A stretch of 64,000 nt of DNA from Pseudisothecium myosuroides (lineage: Eukaryota; Streptophyta; Bryopsida; Hypnales; Lembophyllaceae), in NCBI GenBank assembly GCA_951799445.1, contig OX637297.1:15438001-15502000 (forward strand), read 5' to 3'. Below, piece after piece: positions 9,614 through 19,330 of this stretch (the stretch's first letter is position 1; each line of letters begins with the position of its first letter). Both the position numbers and the translations under genes were made by a program. The notes beneath the pieces are model-generated. The model made no database searches. It was not told the DNA's origin and was given only the letters and a program-made list of their open reading frames with translations.

Positions 9614-11368
9614 CTATCCTATTATAACCGGATCTACTCCTTGATCCGTTCCTTCATTCATTTCTTGGTCCAAACCTTCATCCACGCTCTGATCTGGACC
9701 TTGATCTGCACCCTCATCCGGGGTCTGATCCATACTTTGATCCTGACCCTGGTTCAGTGTCGGACTCTTGGGCGTTTCCGTTCCCAGTTGGTCGAAGACT
9801 TTAGTCAGATTCCGGTTCCGCTCCCCGGCTTCACGTTCTGCGAGATTAGACCCCGGCGACGAATCCAAGTTGATGGTGTTCGCGAGTTTCCGTCCGCTCT
9901 TCTTAGACTGGGGAGTCCAATCTTTTCCCTCCGTCTGAATGCCAACATTTGGAAAAGATTCTGGCATCAAGAGATCCGAGAGACGGAAATCCCTGGAAAA
10001 CATCGATCCGGTCAGCTTCTAACTGCTTACCTCCATCCGGTCTGCCGCCTCCCGTGCTTCCACCATCATCAACTCCACCTTTTCCGAGTAGTCAGTCAAG
10101 ATCCAAACCAACCGGGTTCCGGATATCTTCTTGTCCCTGATACTCCCTCGTCAAATAACTTTGCCTTGGTGGCGGCCTCTCCGGTTTCTCCGAAAGTGGC
10201 CTTCACCTCCTCCGCTACTTTGTGTGTTGCCTCCGCCATCTCCCGTGTGGTGGTCATGTCCTCCTTGTCTTCAACGCCTCGTTTTCCTCCTAAAGACGTC
10301 AAATCTCCGCTTCTTGTTTCCGGATCTCATCCGGGCTAGAGATGTACTCTGCAACCACTGCCGAGAGGTTGCTTTCCGCTGGTGCGCTCACCAGTTCTCC
10401 GATCTGGGTCAAAACCAACTTCTTGACCGCCCAGTCCGCTCGCACATCACTTAAGATGTTGATCAGCTGGTTGAACGGATCTGTCGGATCCGATCCGGAA
10501 GAACCCGGTTCTTCAAATTCCGATTTCTTCCCAAGGTTGGATGTCTCACCCGGAGGGGTTGGGGTTCCTCTCCGGTGAGGAGGCGTCGTCTTCTGCCGCT
10601 TGTTCTGCGGCCGGTGTTGCTCCTCTTCTTCTTCTTCATCGGAACCGGATCCGTCCTCCTGCTTGTCCTCCGTTTCCAATTCCCCATACTTCAAGAGTAC
10701 CTCCTGAGTATTCCACTCCTTCTCCTCCATATCCGTGAGGAGTTGGTTGTGCTTGTAAAGATGGAAGAGGTAGGGGCTTAGTGGTGTAGGCCTACTTCCT
10801 CCGATCTTTGGAACCAGACGGCCTACCAGATCGGAAAAGATTCGGGCCCAGTCCACTTTCCGTTCCCCGCTCAAGGCTCCAAAAATCAGGTTCCCGATGG
10901 CTATCGTCACCCTTGTTGGCTTCTCCGGGTGAATGATCGGAACCAGAAACTGCAAAGATTGCAATGCCGGTCATCCAAACAGTCCGTGATCGCATGCCCA
11001 TCCTTCGAGTCCACGTTGCTCCAGAACTTCCCCCGGGTGTATCCTTCCTTTGAGGTGGCCATCCCTCGACCTCCCAACCGGAAGTTGTATACTGCCCTCC
11101 ACATCTCTTCCGTCCAACTGCCCGGAATTCCGCGGATGGTGTTGTCGAACTGATTCGAGAGTTTTCCCAACAGCTCTCAAACCATCTGATCCTCTCTAAA
11201 CCCCCAGGGTTTATCTATTAGTCCTCCGCAGCCCATCGTGGCGAGATCTTCCATGAGGTTGGTCTTTTCCTCGTCTCCTGATGGAATGACCGGACTCACC
11301 TTCCGGAGTTTAACTTCTACTGCGGATGAACTGGACGGTCCTGTTCTGCTCTTGCGGAGCTGAGGCAT
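9614..11368 (-). pseudogene. Gag-like ORF of A2, broken
   Basis: Homologous over its whole length to the A1 and A3 ORFs and starting at the same MPQLRK methionine (11368). A TGA after QMV (about 11175) stands where A1 has CGA (Arg), so this is a CpG transition. Frameshifts follow near 10960 and 10300 and before 10003. It keeps the intact FNQLINILSDVRADW junction that is stopped in A1 and A3, and a long Gln/Asp-rich tail (DQSMDQTPDEGADQGPDQ). Same domain order as A1: globular domain, acidic linker, coiled coil, charged tail. Not translatable as one protein. Confidence 0.75.
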
Positions 11369-11651
11369 GGACACGCGCTATGCTAACTGGATTCCCACTG
11401 AGACTACCTTTCTCTCTCCTAGCCGCACGTCCCGTTTCCTCACTTCTCTCCTCCGATCTCAACCGGAAAAGCACTAATCCTGCAGCACACACTAGCGTAC
11501 TGTGCACACCTATTCACTAACACACTAACACGCTCACAGTCACACTCACAAAAACAAGAAAGCAAAGCGCTGGGAAGAGAGCTAAATACGCGTAGAGAGA
11601 ACGCTTTCCAGCAAACGAAGTTTGAAAAAGAGTGGCAACTGGACTGGTCAT

Positions 11652-11664
11652 CCTATTTATAGTC
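11652..11664 (-). promoter_or_regulatory. TATA-like box upstream of the A2 ORF
   Basis: The reverse complement gives GACTATAAATAGG, identical to A3. About 285 bp upstream of the ORF start. Confidence 0.6.
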
Positions 11665-11893
11665 TGATCTGTCATCATGACCAAATCTGTTCCTGACCTA
11701 ATACGATCCAACTCAGATCCGCTCTAACTCTAATCCGAGTAAGATTCTGATCGAATCCGGATTGTCCACTAATTCCGTTCCGTAGTTAAATTCCGGTTTT
11801 CCGTTACCTCCTAACTTGAATCCGGATCCCTGGCCACGGTTTCCGTTCCAGAATTTAAGTAACTTAGAAAAACCAAAAATTTACACTGCGACA

Positions 11894-12018
11894 TCATCCC
11901 CCGCTTCGTTTCTGAGGGTGACTTCCATTGTGTTCCAAGAGGAACGAGGGATTCCGTCACAAGCAGCGACACCCAGAGGAAGAATTGGAATAGGGTTATC
12001 AAATTCTTCAGGCCCATG
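11894..12018 (-). pseudogene. Exon of an unidentified gene, split by A2
   Basis: On the minus strand ATG (12017) opens MDIHGPEEFDNPIPILPLG and stays open for about 41 codons until A2 begins. An acceptor-like TTATTGCAG lies just upstream, so this is probably the first coding exon after a 5' intron. The rest of the gene should lie beyond the far end of A2, off the left edge. I do not recognise the protein. The DNA upstream (12060-12845) carries the same scattered 20-bp motif found in front of the gene at 30721, so the two genes may belong to the same family. Confidence 0.4.
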
Positions 12019-12061
12019 AATATCCATTCTGCAATAAGGCAGAAGACATCAGTTCAATTTA

Positions 12062-12843
12062 TCATCGACTCGAGGATAACGTAGTACGACTATTCAAACA
12101 GGGTAAAATACAGTACTGTAAAATACGTAAATACCAAGTGCAATTAAAATTCAATAATTGAGAATATACTTATCCCACACGGTAATATAGTACAAATAAG
12201 ACAATATTTATGAAAACAACTCCAAAACCAGACGTCGACGTATTAGTATTTGCACACTACACTCGACTCGAGTATAGATAAATAACTAACGAATGTATTA
12301 CAAAATAGTGAAGGAAAGGGTAAATCCTGACATAAAATAGGATGCAATTTAAGTAACGAAAAAATCACGACATTGGAACTCACAGTCGACTCAAATATAG
12401 GCAGCTTAGTTACCGTCATCATTACTCTGGACTACGGAAACGCCTCCACAGTCGTCGATAAGAATATACTCTCCTTTTGTACTTAGTATCATAAGCTATA
12501 TTTCCAATTGATTTCCTCTACACTCAAAGTTCGATTCCCGTCAATTCGGTCAGACATCGGAATATGTTTTTGGTCAAACCTAGAAAGACGTAGTCTCCAT
12601 TATAGTCGACTCGAGGATACATCTTCAACCATGTTTTAGAGTTCACGATTTTGTAAAATATATTAACTAGTTGGAAAGTAGCAGGACAAAAAGTGTGTAA
12701 ACACATACTAATGAAGTTACTGTCGACTCAACAATAATCCGTATTCCGAGAAAATGATTTGACGACATATAGTTCTCTCTGAAAGAAGAATACATACAGT
12801 GATAAAAGCACTACAAAGGAGTTATCGTCGACCCGAGGATAAG
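12062..12843 (+). repeat. Array of dispersed 'TATAGTCGACTCGAGGATA' motifs (left)
   Basis: Copies or variants start near 12063, 12260, 12382, 12449, 12601 (TATAGTCGACTCGAGGATAC), 12720 and 12825. They are about 65-200 bp apart in otherwise unrelated AT-rich DNA. All have the same orientation on the plus strand. They lie in what appears to be the intron or 5' region of the minus-strand gene ending at 12018. The spacing is irregular, so this is not a simple tandem repeat. Confidence 0.7.
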
Positions 12844-13670
12844 TACACTGTTCTTTAAAGCAATGTATTTCCGAAATACACGGCGGAAAAGTCGGGACCA
12901 ATAGCGAAGCAGCATTGAGGATGTTCGACAACACACCTCCGCACAAAGAAACTGTGAGAATCCAAACATCTACAATTCACTGATTTCTATTGCAATACTA
13001 GAAGTAAAGAACAAGAAATGAGCGCGCATAGGATATACACAAGCAACGGGAGAAACAAGCTACTGCACAAACTGGACCAAGATCAAGATCGCTTACTATG
13101 AATTGATATCACTGAACACGAGAAGGTCAAAATAGACTTCGAGGTTTGTATGAAATTGTGAGAACGATACAATCATTCCTCAAGATTAAGAGCAATGCGG
13201 TGTGGGTGAGCGATGCAGAAGGATGAGAGCGGATGGAACAACTATGGCCGCCTTCTTGCACTACAATGGAAACCTGGCAACGCCAAGGTCACCGAGAGAG
13301 AAGAGAAATCTTGAGGGAGGAAGGCGCGGGTACAAAGTCAGGCGCGGGAAGGAAGGAAGGCGCGAAAATGCAAAATTTCAAAACTCTTCAAAGTCAACGG
13401 AAGCCCGATTTCGTGGTGCGGAAAGCCTGGCAGCGTGAATTCATGGCCTCCCAAAAAATTCTCCCGTCGTGGCAGTTCTTTACTATTGCTGGATTTATTT
13501 GATTCACTTCCACATGATGCACTTACAAAAAACATGGGGCGCCAGTGCAGGCCCTATTTTTGCAGTTTCGGGCAACATATTTTGCTCTCTTTTTGCATGC
13601 GTCTTGTTGTCAAACCGGAAAACCTCTTTGAAGTCGCTTTTGGCAAGTTTATTGCAATTTTGTATATGGC
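12844..13670. other. Possible 5' end of the minus-strand gene; otherwise unassigned
   Basis: G/C content rises between about 13200 and 13440 (GCGCGGGAAGGAAGGAAGG), which could be the 5' UTR or promoter of the minus-strand gene. The ORFs at 13202-13438 and 13233-13502 overlap in different frames and have no recognisable content. Confidence 0.3.
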
Positions 13671-13672
13671 GG

Positions 13673-13698
13673 ATTTAGGGTTTAGGGTTTAGGGTCCA
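13673..13698 (+). repeat. Interstitial telomere-like tract
   Basis: Three contiguous TTTAGGG units followed by degenerate AGGGTCCAGGGTCC. The next 300 bp hold degenerate CCCTAAA words in the opposite orientation (13796-13950). The plant telomere unit supports a plant source. Confidence 0.85.
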
Positions 13699-13979
13699 GG
13701 GTCCAAGGGTAAGTTTTTAAAGCAATAGGGTTCAGAATTTGAAGTAAGAATTTAGGGTTCATTGTTTGTGGCACATAACCCACTTCTTCAGGTATCCTAA
13801 AACCTAAACCGTACTCTAAATCCTACATCCTAAACCCTAAAATTCTTAAATCGTGAACTGTAAACCCTAATTCCTTAAAACCCTACCCTTTAATCCTATA
13901 AACCTAAAAAAACTAACTTCAAATGCCATACCCCAAGGAACGCTTTTGTAACCCTAAACTCTAAATCCTTAAATTTTAA
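13699..13979. other. Degenerate telomere-like words
   Basis: Scattered CCTAAACC, CCCTAAA and TTTAGGG words, no gene. Confidence 0.5.
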
Positions 13980-14480
13980 ATGATTGTGGTCAGTGGATTT
14001 AATAGCACTCAATGAAAATAAATCATATTTAGCTGTTGTATTTCATTTTCATAAAAAAATGAGCACAAAACTTGGAAATACTTTTATGGCATTACATCCA
14101 TGACAACATTTATGAATGCAAGGGTTATGCTATTTATTTTTGCCTATTTAATTTCACAAAATGCAGTTGTTGTATTTAATGGCACTCTATGAAAAAAAAT
14201 CATAGGCATTGCATTTAATTTTCAAAAGAAAATAAACCCACAATTTGGAAATATTTTTATGGCATCATTCACATCCATGACAACATTCATAAATGCAAAA
14301 GTTCGGCTATTCATTTTTGTCCATCAAAATTCATAAAATGCAATCGTTGTATTTAGTAGCACTCCATGAAAATAAATCATAGGCATTACATTCAATTTTA
14401 AAACATAAATGAACCCATAACTTGGAAATATTTTTATGGCATCACATCCATGACAACATTCATGAATACAAACTATAAAG
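13980..14480. repeat. ~175-bp tandem repeat, about three copies
   Basis: CATCCATGACAACATT recurs at 14096, 14272 and 14445, with the preceding TTGGAAATATTTTTATGGCA and the following 'aaatgca..tgtatttaatagcactc' blocks also repeated. Similar in length to, but unrelated in sequence to, the satellite at 15000 and 21780. Confidence 0.85.
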
Positions 14481-15000
14481 GTTACTTTAGCTAATCAATC
14501 TTCTCCATTCAAACAAGTCCATGTGGGTGACTGACCATGATAAATAAAATGTGCAGGTTGAAAATACTGTAGAATTACTTCCAAACCCAAGGCTGGATTA
14601 AAGTCATCACTCATTTTTTAAAATTGACGACGTAAATAACCCTTAGAACCTACACTTTGAAGAATTTTAGATTAATGAGTCCTAAAATAAATACAAACGC
14701 AAGTAAGAAAAACAATGTAGAGGTTTAGGACATTCAAATTTTATGCACTAACTTCTACAATATTTTTCCTCCTTGTTGTACTTGCTAGCGATCTCAAAAA
14801 TACGGTTTAGGTTTTAAGCCAAATGTTCATATTTCGAAGAATTTAATAAAATTTAAACTGAGAAAATAAAAAATAAAGTGGGAAGCGAGCGAATTTTTGC
14901 TACTTCAGAGATCGCTGCTACTGGCCATTAACTATCATGACATTTCAATTTAAGTTCCACAAAGTACAGCAAATGGTTATATTTTTATATTTTTCCCTCT
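14481..15000. other. AT-rich non-coding DNA
   Basis: No gene or strong repeat seen. Confidence 0.5.
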
Positions 15001-15545
15001 TTCAAATAAAAGGCGTAAAAATTTCATACCCACACAAAGAATCCATGTAGCTAGAAATTATTTTCAACTTGAAATTTTCTTTTACTGCTCCAATATTTAT
15101 TAAATTTCATAACATTTGGATTCAAATTTCACTCAGTAAGTAAATTAAATGGCTTCTTTTTAAATGATATTCTTCTTCTTATAATAAAGGCAAGAACTGC
15201 ATTCCCACATGGATTCTCCAAATCATGAAAAATTTGAACTTGCCACTCCTTTTTCCTCCTACAACTACCATTAAATTTCATGACATTTGGATTCAAGTTC
15301 AATTAAGTACAGTTCATGGCTTTAATTTTGTTAAATTTCTCTTGTCTTTCAAAAATGACCTGCAAAAATTTATCTCCACATGGATTTATGCAAGTGGAAA
15401 ATATTTACAACTTGCACATTTTTTTCACTCCTCCACTCGCCATTGAATTTCATGACATTTTGATTCAAGTTGCATTAAATACAGTTCATGGTTTTTGGTT
15501 CTATTTTGTTCCTCTTTCAAAAAAAGGGCAAAAAATTATTCTCCA
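15001..15545 (-). repeat. Satellite S (~167 bp), diverged copies, left of B1
   Basis: Three to four diverged units of the repeat seen at 21780-23540, in reverse orientation (CACATGGATTCTCCAAGT, CACTCCTCCACTCGCCATTG, TTCATGGTTTTTGGTTCTATT). The last five bases, CTCCA, are the left B1 target duplication, so B1 entered this satellite. Confidence 0.85.
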
Positions 15546-16015
15546 TGTGGGAGCACGGAAACTCATAAGGAAGAGACGTAGTGTAGAAATAGGGTAGAAG
15601 TTAGTCAAAAATTTCAAAATTTGGATAAGATGTAGGGAATTAGATCTGGATACAGTTAAAAACTGGATTATCAGATTCCGAAGTTCTAGATCCGTTAAAA
15701 CAGGTTTTACTGGAAGAAGGAACGGATCTTAAATTCAGGTTGAGTCGGATCGGAACAAGTTACAGAATAGGTATCCGACCTACAACCCTAGGGAACTGTT
15801 ACAGGAACAAACCTCTTTCCGTTCGCCGACGGGAACGGTCGGCAGCTTGACTAGTACTTAAACCTGTGCCAGACCTAATCTTTCTCATTCTCACTTTGCT
15901 GATCGTCTTGCGCACTTAGTTGAGAGAAAAAGTGGTGAGTTAGAGATTGCGACAGGGAGAGAAGGGTGAGGTCAGTGCCAATTGCACCGGATTTAGTGGT
16001 CGGTGTCGGTAAACT

Positions 16016-17914
16016 ATGGCGGAGTCTAGCAACCCGGTAGCGCGTCGGTCTTCAATCACGGCTCGGATAGTTAGGCCGGTCATTCCCACCGATCCAACTT
16101 TTCGGAAGGAATTAGAGATAGATCTGACCTAGATGAGGTGCGTAGGTTTGATCCGCCGGCCATGGAATGTTAAGGACCCGGAGATGCTGGAGCAACTCGT
16201 CTCTGGGGTCTCAAATCAGTTTTAGTTGACCGTGAGAGGCCAACCCGGAGCATGGACAGCAGATGTATGGGCTGATGTGTACGAGTTCGAGAAGAACGGA
16301 TCTGGACTAGGTTCTCGGGTAGAAAAGTACGGAATTGGGAAGTTCCGTAATCCGGTTACCACTAAGGACGGATACCCCGTGAGTGACTATAAGGACGCTA
16401 GGCAGAAACGGATGTTGGAATTTTTAATTCCGATCCTGTATCCGGAAAAGCCCACCCGAGTTACGGTTACTGTGGCCAACACTATCTTCGGGGCTTTAGA
16501 AGATAAAGTAGTCCACTGGGGGAAGGTTATAGCGGGCATAGTGAAGAAACTAGTGGATCACGTAGGGAAGGGGAAGCCTAGCCTTCTCAGTCCGTACTTG
16601 TTCCACCTGTATCATTAGTAAGAGGTCCTCACTAGCGAGGAGGTGTTGATATACAACACCGGGCTGAAAATCCTAAAGTACGATCTCACGCACGAAATTT
16701 CGGCGGATATTCCAATTGAGGAGGAAGAGGAGGAAGAAGATGAGGAAGACAATGAGGAAGAATAGCAGCAGCAGGACCTGGTCGACAAAGGGGAGAAGAG
16801 GAGGAAGTCAACCAATCCGAACTCGAGGGTGGGACAGACGACCCCGGAAAAAGGACGGCCCAGTCTGCCCTCGGGATCGGAATTGCAGTCGGACTTCTTT
16901 GGTGTCGGAAAGCAGTGGATGGAGGAGGCTCAGCACATGCACTTCGGAATGTTAGACATGATCCTGGGCATTGCCGCGGAGTTGAAGGTGGAGCCGGAAG
17001 ATATTTTGACGGAGATCCGACAACAACCAATCCCGGATTTGCTGCATGAGAAGGATGAGCGAATCTGGAACTTAGAGAAGGAGAGGGATGACCTCTTAGC
17101 TCGGGTGAATTGGGCGGAGACGGATTCCGCAGCTGTACGACAGAAGGAGATGGAAGCTCTCCAACTCATCCACAACTTCACAGCGTTGGTGGAACAGCCC
17201 ACAGAAGCCGTGTTGAAGTCCAGACTCTTCAGCAACCAGTTGAGTGGTATAGGCCACTTATCCGGGTCCAAGGTGGTGACTATCTTGGTCGATTTCCAAG
17301 CCCGGATGGAAGGAATATTGAAGGAGATGGTTCAGCTATTGGGGCACCTCGACCCAAACAAGCCCCTAGACTTCACTCATTTTTTGGAGCTGCCCAATGT
17401 CGACTTGTTGAAGACGCCCTAGAGGCTGGGGCAGGGGATCATTCTATAGCCATTCCCAAAACCTACTTCAAGCCAGACACGGATTCAAATGACGGCTACT
17501 AAGGAGGGCCATACGAGGAGTATCCAGTCGATTCCGGTAGTAGCAGGGAGTTCCGTCCCGACAACCGGAACTTCAGTCCAGAGCGACTTAATCCAACGGG
17601 TGGGGGCCTTGTCAAATCCAGCTCGGACCAATCCGACCGACTTTCTGCATATGCAGAAGGTGTCGCCGAAGCGGAATACAACAACGATTCATCTGGAGGA
17701 TTCGCCGGAGAAGGAAGTAAGGAGGGAGATGATCGAGGAGTCCGAGAAGGGAGGATTCGATTCCGGGGAGGAGACGGCCTTGGATGATGACCCTCCACCA
17801 ATCAAGCAGAAGATACCGACCCGGGCTGCAACGAAGGTCACTCCACCAAAAACGAGCAGGAAACCACCTGCAGGGCCAAATAGCAGCGCGAAGAAATCGA
17901 AGCGAGGGAAGTAG
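16016..17914 (+). pseudogene. Gag-like ORF of B1, one frame with six TAG and one TAA
   Basis: A 633-codon frame from ATG 16016 (MAESSN, shared with B2) to TAG 17914, without a frameshift. It is interrupted at 16130, 16223, 16616, 16763, 17420 and 17447 (all TAG) and at 16619 (TAA, also in B2). Domain order parallels family A: globular domain with GLIRRPWN, VRGQPGAWTADVW, YPEKPTRVTVTVANTIFGAL and LLSPYLFHLYH; acidic Glu run; helical region with KVVTILVDFQARMEGILKEM; and a C-terminal basic KKSKRGK end resembling a nuclear signal. Function unknown; a structural or nucleic-acid-binding role is an inference. Confidence 0.75.
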
Positions 17915-18091
17915 TTAGTTAGCATGTTTTCAGTTAGTTAGAGTTTTTTTGAATCTGGAGCGGATTTTCCGTGCGTGGGGCCCGGTTCCGGATTTTTAGG
18001 AGTAGTTGACTTTGAACTTTTCGGATAATGCCGTCAGTTACTGATTGGTCACTTGGATTTTTGGTGTGCCTTTTTGGCTTTTTGTTTGGGT

Positions 18092-18120
18092 TTTTAAAGT
18101 GAAGGGCAGCTTGTTGCCCT
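18092..18120 (+). promoter_or_regulatory. TATA-like box plus hairpin in B1
   Basis: TTTTAAA is followed by AGGGCA-6 nt-TGCCCT (18103-18108 and 18115-18120). B2 has the same stem at 59723-59740. Sequence unlike A, but same arrangement and distance from the 3' end. Confidence 0.55.
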
Positions 18121-18254
18121 CTCATTCCATCCTTGCCCATTTTATGTGCATTAGTTTATGTTCATTTCTCCTTTTTCTCGAATCTGAGCCACTAAGTGGA
18201 CATTCGGATTTCAGGCTATGTGCGCGTTTTTTTGATTTGTTAATGAAGTGTCAA

Positions 18255-18274
18255 AGAGAGAGAGAGAGAGAGAG
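18255..18274. repeat. (GA)n microsatellite
   Basis: About ten GA dinucleotides inside the B1 3' region. B2 has only a short remnant at the same place (59877-59886). Confidence 0.9.
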
Positions 18275-18571
18275 GACGGGTGAGGGGGAATCCAGGTTGA
18301 GAGTATCTGGAGCTGATTTGAGCGAGTAAGTTTGTGAAGAAGTTTTGCTGGACTTGTGAGTAAGGACTTCTGCGTGGTACCTTTAAATTTCTGTAACGGT
18401 GATTCGGTTCTAAGAAGTGGTGCGGATGCGAGTCTGGAATCCAGGGAGGGTTCCGAGCGGAGATAAGCGACCGCCAGCGGAAAATCCCCACTCACCAGAA
18501 GGTCTGCCAACCATAGGATCAGTCTGGTAGATAGATGTACGAATCTCTGTCGGTTCCGGATGTCTTGATCT

Positions 18572-18784
18572 GTCGTTGTAGTAAAAGCGGAAGGATGTAG
18601 TTCTGAGTGACCTGCTTTCCGGGCAAGCTACCCGAGGAATTGTGAGGACTATTACTTTCTCTGATCTACAATAAAAACTTTGTAAGGATTGTTTGGTGTG
18701 AATTTATTATAGAAGAAATAGGAGTCTATGAGTGGTGAGTCCCTACCCCTCTAAAGATCAAATGCGAACACCCTGAGGGTAAAA
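18572..18784 (+). other. Conserved 3' module of B1
   Basis: GTCGTTGTAGTA (18572-18583), then GAGTGACC (18605-18612), then ACCC-TGA-GGGT (18770-18780) followed by AAAA. Matches the order in A and D, with a shorter final stem. Confidence 0.6.
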
Positions 18785-19064
18785 TAGGGAGATATAAAAC
18801 CAGTCAGAATTGGGAAGTGAAACCCGGAACCCGGATCAAACCAGAAACCGGAAAGGGATAGATCCGGATTGGAATCCGGAAGATATTTGTGTCGGAAAGA
18901 AAATAGAAAGGGAAAGAGGAGTTGCTTGGGTTTTGTTGTTTTGAAAAGACCCGGATAATCCTTAGCTTGCTAAAACATACTAGAATCTCCTGGGACGATA
19001 TTTCGTGTTATCTTATCATCTTTTTGGTGTTAAGGATACTTACGCCTAGATTGCGCGTACGACA

Positions 19065-19330
19065 CTCCACACGGATTCTCCAAGTGGAGATTATTTACAA
19101 CTTGCACATTTTTTTCACTCCTCCACTCACCATTGAATTTCATAACATTTCGATTCAAGTTGCATTAAGTACAATTCATGGTTTTTGGTTCTATTTTTTT
19201 CTTCTTTTAAAAAAAGGGCAAAAAATAATCTCCACATGGATTCTCCAAGTGGAGATTATTTACAACTTGCACATTTTTTACACTCCTTCACTAGCTGGAA
19301 CATCTATTTTGAATTTGAAAAACTTGGATT
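19065..19330 (-). repeat. Satellite S, right of B1
   Basis: Continues the array cut by B1: CTCCAAGTGGAGATTATTTACAACTTGCAC occurs at 19079 and again at 19232. Reverse orientation relative to 21780-23540. Confidence 0.85.

Larger units (their letters stand above)
8958..11893 (-). mobile_element. A2: family-A element, main part (right of C1)
   Basis: Minus-strand copy with the ORF, both TATA-like boxes and the 5' end. The start TGTCGCAGTGTAAATTTTTGG is the clearest family-A terminus in the window (reverse complement, 11873-11893). C1 entered its 3' module inside a run of six C. The window holds about 3.04 kb of an expected ~3.49 kb. The base after the terminus begins TCATC (11894-11898), the expected duplication; its partner is off the left edge. 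Confidence 0.9.
15546..19064 (+). mobile_element. B1: complete family-B element, 3519 bp
   Basis: Starts TGTGGGAGCACGG and ends GCGTACGACA, with perfect CTCCA duplications (15541-15545 and 19065-19069) inside satellite S. It carries one ORF (16016-17914), a TATA-like box plus hairpin (18092-18120) and the 3' module (18572-18784). The two ends were compared for LTRs and none was seen. B2 is a close full-length relative and B3 a more distant one. Confidence 0.92.

Noticed and set aside
15546..19064. Ordinary LTR retrotransposon with two LTRs
   Set aside because: The first and last ~500 bp are unrelated, and the target duplication flanks these very ends. The same holds for A1, A3, B2, B3 and D.
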